The notes under the pieces: model-generated
Databases searched by the model: none
Told to the model about the DNA's origin: nothing
The model's input: only the letters and a program-made list of their open reading frames with translations
Part shown: positions 23,534 to 27,633 of the stretch, piece after piece
Layout of the letters: each line of letters opens with the position of its first letter
How positions within the stretch are numbered: position 1 is the stretch's first letter
Position numbers and translations under genes: made by a program
Assembly: GCA_964401355.1 (NCBI GenBank)
Contig: CAYNYJ010000048.1
Coordinates: forward strand, 1 to 27,633
Direction of reading: 5' to 3'
DNA length: 27,633 bases
DNA from: SZUA-152 sp964401355
Lineage (GTDB): Bacteria; Pseudomonadota; Gammaproteobacteria; SZUA-152

Positions 23534-25234
23534 TTACAGGGCCAGTTCCGTTCGTTCGCTGAAGCCTAATTCTTTAGCGAGTGGTACTTGGGGTTCTGGA
23601 ATAGTGAAAATGTTGATAATTCCGTCGGGGCTGCCGCAAAGGGTGATGTACGCATTTCCGTCGGTGCCTTGATAATAGTCCAAAACCTCAATTCCGGCGT
23701 TGCTGAGTTCTTGTTTCATGTCCCATATTGTAATTCCGTCGTCAGGTTCACACTGGAGTGAACCGTTGTATTTGTATATTTCCACGGGCGGGGTGAGACC
23801 ACAGAACCATGTGTCATTTGGTACCGTCCAATCGGCAGTGACGAGGGGCCCCTCAAGTGCCTGCACTTGGCCTAGGTAGAGCAAGGTATCACTCGCGGCG
23901 GCATAGATGGCAAAGAGGAAGGGGTTTTGCTCAGGGGGATAAAAGCAGGGCTGGGTGTCACCGGATATGGTGAGAAAAAATCCTGTGCCGTTATGGGATG
24001 TAAGGCCAAAGCTAAAGCTGGAAATGTAGGCTGAATTAAATAGATTGCTAGGCTCATCTTTGGTTGCCATGTGTACTGCCGCTGTGACCGTGGAGGCATT
24101 CAGCCCCTGCTCATCGACAGTCAGGGCAATATGTTGCTGTGGTGTTTCCAGGTAAAGGAAACCGGCGTTGTTGACTCGGGAAAAGTTGGCCGTAGTGTCG
24201 GGGTTATCCGGGGCGCTTGAGGGGGAGCCTTCCGCATTGTCGATCAAAGCGACGCCGAGGTATGGCATGTCGTCATTGGATAATTCGCGCGCAAGCGCAA
24301 ACGTGGGAATGTGAACGGTGGTCTCGGCAGCAGGCTCGGAGGCCTCCAGTTTTCCTCGAATGTCATTCCACAAAATCGCGTCCAGGTTTTGGCGGATGTT
24401 GTCGAATTGCCCCGGCGTCGGAATGATTATCACCATGGATAGATCAGGGTCTGTCAGCGGTATTTCCACGGCTTGATAATTTTCACCGGCCGCCGTGTGG
24501 TATGCGCCAGTGATGCGCACCATGTCCACCCAGCGCTGCTCTTCGTGGATGCCAAACCGGCCGTTGATGCTCTCAATAGTGGAAGTGGCCGACCAGCCGG
24601 TTTCGAGTCTGGTGGTTTGGGCAGCAACCAGTCGGGTGCGATTACCTATGCCTGAAATCGCCAGCTCTCCCCCCAATGTGTCGTTAATGCTGGTCTGCGA
24701 CTGAAAAGGATCGAGCAGGAAATCCAGGCCGCTCATGGTGGGGCCGAACAGCTCGGCTTGGCTTTGGAGGTATGCGGGGGCAAAACGATAACCCGGTTGG
24801 CCCCAAAGAAAGCCGTGACGCTCGATGCTGACAAGATCACTAACTTGCTGCTCCCAAATACTAATTCCGGCATGGGTCGAGACGTCATTGAGATTAAATC
24901 CACTGGCAGTGCTAAAAGCCTCCAGGGTCGTGCCATCGGCACCCAGGGCGATGCTGGTCAAAAGTTGCTGGAGGTCAAAAGGTGCGCTTAAAGTATTTTC
25001 GTTTGCGGGAGTGTGAGCTCGGTAATCGGAAAAGGCGAAATCGTGGTGAGCCAGCGAGGGGTTTGTCGGTTCAAGCGGTTGCAGGGAATCGGGTGACTTG
25101 CGTAGGCCGCTGGCGGGGAAAGTCTCGATATAGGCTGCGTCATCCAGCCCGTCTAGGTCGCTCCCTTGTTCTGCGCAACCTCCGATGAGAAAAAGGGGGA
25201 CGACCAGTACTGCTCCGATGATAAAATGTTTCAT
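23534..25234 (-). CDS. Serpin-family lipoprotein with extra C-terminal domain
   Basis: A 566-residue serpin-like protease inhibitor. It has a lipoprotein signal (MKHFIIGAVLVVPLFLIGGC, lipobox IGGC, Cys20), so it is probably membrane-anchored. Serpin features: ENTLSAPFDLQQLLTSIALGADGTTLEAF (about 78-106), NYQAVEIPLTDPDLSMVIIIPTPG (about 252-275), a hinge VDEQGLNASTVTAAV (373-387) and the terminal strand NPFLFAIYAAASDTLLYLGQV (437-457). The hinge-to-strand distance is about 60 residues, roughly twice normal. Residues 463-566 form an added domain with several Cys (YNGSLQCE, TLCGSPDGIINIF) outside the serpin fold. ATG 25234 is chosen over 25324 because it starts the signal peptide and has AGGG near. 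It is framed by duplicated sequence. Confidence 0.8.
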   Translation of the reverse strand: MKHFIIGAVLVVPLFLIGGCAEQGSDLDGLDDAAYIETFPASGLRKSPDSLQPLEPTNPSLAHHDFAFSDYRAHTPANENTLSAPFDLQQLLTSIALGADGTTLEAFSTASGFNLNDVSTHAGISIWEQQVSDLVSIERHGFLWGQPGYRFAPAYLQSQAELFGPTMSGLDFLLDPFQSQTSINDTLGGELAISGIGNRTRLVAAQTTRLETGWSATSTIESINGRFGIHEEQRWVDMVRITGAYHTAAGENYQAVEIPLTDPDLSMVIIIPTPGQFDNIRQNLDAILWNDIRGKLEASEPAAETTVHIPTFALARELSNDDMPYLGVALIDNAEGSPSSAPDNPDTTANFSRVNNAGFLYLETPQQHIALTVDEQGLNASTVTAAVHMATKDEPSNLFNSAYISSFSFGLTSHNGTGFFLTISGDTQPCFYPPEQNPFLFAIYAAASDTLLYLGQVQALEGPLVTADWTVPNDTWFCGLTPPVEIYKYNGSLQCEPDDGITIWDMKQELSNAGIEVLDYYQGTDGNAYITLCGSPDGIINIFTIPEPQVPLAKELGFSERTELAL

Positions 25235-25405
25235 TTCCCTATCCTGTGGATCCCTATACTGACAGCTCGGCAAGAGTACCACAGACGCGACACAAAAAAT
25301 CCCAGAACCCACACGCTGCGCCACTTAAATGATATAAAGTGACATTTTCCCCGGCCGAGGCACCTGACAGAATTGCGGCATATTTTTCTTTAAACAAAGC
25401 TAAAT

Positions 25406-25504
25406 TAGGGTGGGCACGTTTTTTGTGCCCACATAATGCGGTAATTACATCGTACCAATCGATGAGCAAAACAGCTTGCTTTTATGCCCTGTGGATACAC
25501 CCTA
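25406..25504. repeat. MITE-like element with terminal inverted repeats
   Basis: About 99 bases bounded by TAGGGTG (25406-25412) and its exact inverse CACCCTA (25498-25504). Near the left end is a perfect 8-bp hairpin (gtgggcac at 25410-25417, gtgcccac at 25425-25432, loop gtttttt). Resembles small dispersed non-coding elements of proteobacteria with GGGTGGGCAC ends. It lies in the 489-base spacer between the serpin start and the DUF3179 stop, just before the stress-protein scrap. No coding capacity. Confidence 0.55.
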
Positions 25505-25572
25505 CGCTTCAGTCTCCGGAATGCTCATCTGCCGCTTGAGCTTTCCCCGCCACTGCCGCGCTTTGCTCAAAG

Positions 25573-25689
25573 AGCCGCTTGCGCCCGTCCATTACCGACA
25601 GTGTTGTTCACCATGCCCCCTGTGATGTGCTGACGGTGCATACCGTTTGCGGCATCGAAGAGGGCGGGGATTATTCGGCGCTGGGTTGA
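25573..25689 (+). pseudogene. Remnant of the universal stress protein gene 3' end
   Basis: These 117 bases encode SRLRPSITDSVVHHAPCDVL and onward to the stop, matching the last 38 codons of the intact gene at 22951-23424 (about 90% identical at DNA level, stop codon kept). Similarity ends sharply just upstream of the Ser codon at 25573; no start or N-terminal half is present. Most differences are silent or conservative, suggesting derivation from a once functional homologous gene rather than a recent exact copy. Confidence 0.85.
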
Positions 25690-25723
25690 GTGTGTGTGTG
25701 GAGAGTAAGAGGCTTGGGCGGCG

Positions 25724-26728
25724 TTATTGTTTGGCGCGATAGACTTGGGTATCCGGGTGAAAGGCGTACCAGGCAAACCAGTAGCTGGTGGTGCTGGGCA
25801 GCAGTTTGTCGGCGGCGTAAATGCGCCCACTGCGGTTGGCGGCGTCGAATACCAGGCGGATGGTTTGGCCGCCGAGCTGATCGTGCAATTCATGTTGTCC
25901 GCTGGGCAGCCTCGAAAAAGGGTAGGCCTTAGTGACGCCATTCAGCGTTATTCCGATCACCCATTCCTTGGGATGGAAACGGCGGTCGCGGGCGCTAACT
26001 TCAAACATCAGCTGCTCACTGTCGGCATAGCCCGCATAGGGTGAACGGCTATAATCGCGGCGGTGACCGGTATCTTGTGACAGTACCCGGGTGTGCGGAT
26101 AACGCGCCCGCCAGTCCGACCAGCGGGTGTGTTCCAGCGGAATCTGTTCCAGGTGTTGCCCTTTTAACGGCCCGGCAACCGCCTGCTTGCGGATCTGCGA
26201 CCACAGCGATTCGGTCTGCCGGTCATACAGCAACACGTCACTGTTATACAACAGGCCGGACACCCCAAAATCAAAATCTTCTCCATTTCGAGCGGCTAGA
26301 AAGGCCATGCCCGTACCGCACAGCGGGCAGTAGCTGACCAGCACCGCGGTGTTGTCAGAATCGTTGCCAAAACGGTCATTGACGATTTCGTGGTAATTGA
26401 GAATGCGGATTGGGTAGGCCTTTGTTTCCCCATTCAAGTTTATGCCGAGAATGCGGTCGTTATCGTTCAGAAAATCCGCCTGCGAGGCGCTGATAAAGCG
26501 GGGGTCACTGATGGCGGGGATATCGTCTCGCCCAGGGCCGCCGTGTTTTATTTGCGCAATCGGCACCAGCGCATTGGACAAGTCGAAGCCGTTGTTTAAA
26601 CCATCGCCTGGCCCTGCATGCAGCCATTGTGGACTTTGCCAGAACCACAGGGCGATGAGCAGCAGCGGGTAAATGATCCAGCGAACGTGTTTGTTTGTGA
26701 TCAACCTTTGTTGCAGCAGTTCCCGCAT
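25724..26728 (-). CDS. DUF3179 domain-containing membrane-anchored protein
   Basis: A 334-residue protein of the DUF3179 family, function unknown. It has an N-terminal signal anchor (about residues 15-31: VRWIIYPLLLIALWFWQ), then the family domain: DDIPAISDPRFISA.QADFL (about 68-87), GETKAYPIRILNYHEIVND (about 100-118), SYCPLCGTG (CPLC at 134-137), and FGVSGLLYNSDVLLYDRQTESLWSQ. The CxxC and His motifs could bind metal or haem, but this is unproven. The C-terminal WYAFHPDTQVY is the part also left as a scrap at 23482-23520. It is divergent from the HigA gene. Confidence 0.87.
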   Translation of the reverse strand: MRELLQQRLITNKHVRWIIYPLLLIALWFWQSPQWLHAGPGDGLNNGFDLSNALVPIAQIKHGGPGRDDIPAISDPRFISASQADFLNDNDRILGINLNGETKAYPIRILNYHEIVNDRFGNDSDNTAVLVSYCPLCGTGMAFLAARNGEDFDFGVSGLLYNSDVLLYDRQTESLWSQIRKQAVAGPLKGQHLEQIPLEHTRWSDWRARYPHTRVLSQDTGHRRDYSRSPYAGYADSEQLMFEVSARDRRFHPKEWVIGITLNGVTKAYPFSRLPSGQHELHDQLGGQTIRLVFDAANRSGRIYAADKLLPSTTSYWFAWYAFHPDTQVYRAKQ

Positions 26729-26755
26729 AACGCACAGCCCCGAATGGTCATCATT

Positions 26756-26773
26756 GCCAATTTGATGATTGGC
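26756..26773. promoter_or_regulatory. Inverted repeat in the DUF3179-higA divergent region
   Basis: gccaat (26756-26761) and attggc (26768-26773) separated by ttgatg form a perfect 6-bp palindrome in the 160-base divergent spacer. It may be an operator or a short hairpin; no further evidence. Confidence 0.35.
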
Positions 26774-26796
26774 GGGTGGTTAGGTTTTCATTGGTG

Positions 26797-26816
26797 ACAC
26801 GTAAAGACGTGTAAAG
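26797..26816. promoter_or_regulatory. Operator-like palindrome upstream of higA
   Basis: acacgt (26797-26802) and acgtgt (26807-26812) form a perfect palindrome with an AAAG spacer; within it GTAAAG occurs twice, 10 bp apart (26801-26806 and 26811-26816), the same half-site seen in the operators before the AbrB gene. Confidence 0.45.
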
Positions 26817-26857
26817 TGTGACGACTGAACTCTCTCGGTGTTACACCATTCATGTAC

Positions 26858-26874
26858 AAAAATTCGGAATTTTT
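26858..26874. promoter_or_regulatory. Candidate HigA operator (8-bp arms)
   Basis: AAAAATTC-G-GAATTTTT is a perfect inverted repeat with one central base, directly before the GAGGA ribosome site of higA. Autoregulation by the antitoxin at such a site would fit the family. Confidence 0.5.
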
Positions 26875-26888
26875 CGAGGATTAAAGTG

Positions 26889-27149
26889 ATGGTCAAAAAT
26901 ACAAAACCACTGCACCCTGGCATTGTGTTGCGTGAAGTCTATATGGCCGAGATGGGTTTGAACCAAACGCAGCTGGCAAAGAAGTGCGGTTGTTCGTCGC
27001 GGAAGATCAACGAAATCATCAACGGCAAGCGTGGTGTTTCACCGCAGTTCGCTATTGTGCTGGAAAAGGTGCTGGGTACCAGCGCTGAAATGTGGGCGCG
27101 AATGCAAGCGGAGTATGATTTGTGGGCGGCGCGGTTGAAGACGGCTTAA
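26889..27149 (+). CDS. higA: HigA-family XRE antitoxin
   Basis: An 86-residue helix-turn-helix protein of the HigA/VapI addiction-module family. Seen: the family start KPLHPGIVLREVYMAEMGLNQTQLAKKCG (about 6-34), HTH LNQTQLAKKCGCSSRKINEIINGKRGVSPQFA (about 24-55) and the end LEKVLGTSAEMWARMQAEYDLW. HigA both neutralises the HigB RNase and represses its operon. HigB normally precedes HigA; here the upstream gene is DUF3179 on the other strand and no HigB frame is seen, so the antitoxin appears solitary. The ATG at 26889 follows GAGGA by 8 bases. Confidence 0.88.
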   Translation: MVKNTKPLHPGIVLREVYMAEMGLNQTQLAKKCGCSSRKINEIINGKRGVSPQFAIVLEKVLGTSAEMWARMQAEYDLWAARLKTA

Positions 27150-27179
27150 CGCTCGGTGTTGACAAGGAAGGTTCACCAT

Positions 27180-27204
27180 CCAAGGCTCGTCCCTTGGGGT
27201 TTCT
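27180..27204 (+). terminator. Weak terminator-like hairpin after higA
   Basis: ccaagg (27180-27185) and ccttgg (27192-27197) can form a 6-bp stem with a 6-base loop, followed by ggtttct. The stem and T-run are short, so this is a weak candidate. It lies 31 bases after the higA stop. Confidence 0.3.
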
Positions 27205-27261
27205 TTACTGTTGACGCCAGGTAAAGATAGCACTATTCTTTACTATATTGTATATGTAAAG
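27203..27261 (+). promoter_or_regulatory. Promoter with twin operators for the AbrB-PIN module
   Basis: Promoter: TTGACG (27211-27216), 17-base spacer, TATTCT (27234-27239). Two copies of CTTTAC-N12-GTAAAG surround it: 27203-27226 covers the -35 and 27238-27261 overlaps the end of the -10 and the start site region; centres are 35 bp apart. This is the expected layout for repression by the antitoxin or toxin-antitoxin complex. Confidence 0.65.
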
Positions 27262-27270
27262 AGGTGCGTT

Positions 27271-27507
27271 ATGCCAAAAGTAAGCTCAAAAAGACAAATT
27301 ACTATTCCCATCGATCAATGCCAACAAGCCAATATCGAACCTGGCGACGAAATCGAAACATTTATTTATGGTGGCCACATCACGATCGTGAAGAAAGAAA
27401 AGGGAGCCGCTAAAGGCATTCTCAGTCAGGTTAAAGCCGACAAAAGAGTCAGTGATGAGAAGTCACTGCAAAGCACTCTCGATGAACGGCACAAGGGTGC
27501 TGCGTGA
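27271..27507 (+). CDS. AbrB/SpoVT-type antitoxin
   Basis: A 78-residue swapped-hairpin AbrB-family antitoxin. Seen: VSSKRQITIPIDQCQQANIEPGDEIETFIYGGHITIVKKE (about 4-43), the DNA-binding beta fold, followed by a flexible C-terminal tail (KADKRVSDEKSLQSTLDERHKGAA) that should bind the toxin. The ATG at 27271 has GAGGTG upstream (27261-27266) and lies just after the second operator. The stop overlaps the start of a PIN-domain frame (GTGA), as in VapBC-like pairs. Confidence 0.88.
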   Translation: MPKVSSKRQITIPIDQCQQANIEPGDEIETFIYGGHITIVKKEKGAAKGILSQVKADKRVSDEKSLQSTLDERHKGAA

Positions 27508-27587
27508 TTGCCATTGATACAAACGTACTGCTGCGTTATCTGCTCCAGGATGATAAAAAACAATCCGTGAAGGCGAACAAGTCGTGA
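27504..27587 (+). pseudogene. Truncated PIN-domain (VapC-like) toxin
   Basis: The frame begins MIAIDTNVLLRYLLQDD, the standard PIN start with the first catalytic Asp (residue 4), then reads KKQSVKANKS and stops at TGA 27585-27587 after 27 codons instead of about 130. The conserved sequence looks normal up to KAN, so a frameshift, deletion or assembly error near 27580 is likely. The window ends 46 bases later, so the rest cannot be seen. Confidence 0.7.
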
Positions 27588-27633
27588 ATTCAATTCGCTA
27601 GTGCAACAGGTGGGTTGATTCCGAAAAATACCT

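Noticed and set aside
25235..25324. Upstream extension of the serpin protein with another Cys-containing hydrophobic stretch
   Set aside because: The ATG at 25234 starts an ideal lipoprotein signal peptide with AGGG upstream; the extension would bury it.
25567..25941. Open frame on the minus strand over the stress-gene scrap
   Set aside because: It is antisense to the scrap and to the DUF3179 gene in another frame, with no domain.

Overview
The window looks like chromosomal DNA of a free-living gammaproteobacterium. The left part carries the conserved yciI, yciB, yciV (rnmA), yciO, trpS, scpA, scpB, rluB neighbourhood. The right part carries ubiG next to a MupP/Gph-type phosphatase. A set of squalene genes (hpnC, hpnD, hpnE) points to a hopanoid- or squalene-making lineage, perhaps Chromatiales- or methanotroph-like, but genus cannot be read from the sequence.

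Layout. 1-149 holds no gene I can see. 150-1030 (minus): yciI and yciB, overlapping by one base. 1132-2671 (plus): PHP phosphoesterase rnmA/yciV and yciO. 2732-3370 (minus): an unrecognised exported protein. 3704-8610 (plus): a site-2-protease-like membrane peptidase, trpS, scpA, scpB and rluB (the last two overlap by 4 bp). 8627-9343: an EndoIII-like DNA glycosylase without the lyase lysine. 9549-10898: an M48-like membrane protein with an altered zinc motif. 10985-11917 (minus): a diguanylate cyclase. 12185-15244 (minus): hpnD, hpnE and a YciK-type short-chain dehydrogenase with damaged catalytic motifs. 15373-18598 (plus): a bifunctional class II aldolase/short-chain dehydrogenase and a second diguanylate cyclase. 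18621-19508 (minus): hpnC. 19580-19777: a tiny membrane protein. 19845-22718 (minus): rmuC, mupP/gph and ubiG.

The most unusual part is 22951-26728. A universal stress protein gene is followed by a 3' scrap of a DUF3179 gene, then a lipoprotein serpin with an extra C-terminal domain, then a 3' scrap of the same stress protein gene, then the full DUF3179 gene. The serpin is therefore cargo between two diverged direct repeats of about 200 bp. This is the footprint expected of a circle integrated by single crossover, or of a decayed tandem duplication.

The right edge (26729-27633) is a toxin-antitoxin-like patch. It has a HigA-type antitoxin without a visible toxin, then an AbrB-type antitoxin whose promoter sits between two copies of the operator CTTTAC-N12-GTAAAG, then a PIN-domain toxin reading frame that stops after 27 codons.

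Functionally, HpnC, HpnD and HpnE together convert farnesyl diphosphate to squalene through presqualene diphosphate and hydroxysqualene. No squalene-hopene cyclase lies in the window. ScpA and ScpB form the kleisin part of the SMC condensin. The two cyclases with intact product-inhibition sites suggest c-di-GMP signalling. No rRNA, tRNA, CRISPR array or complete insertion sequence was recognised.
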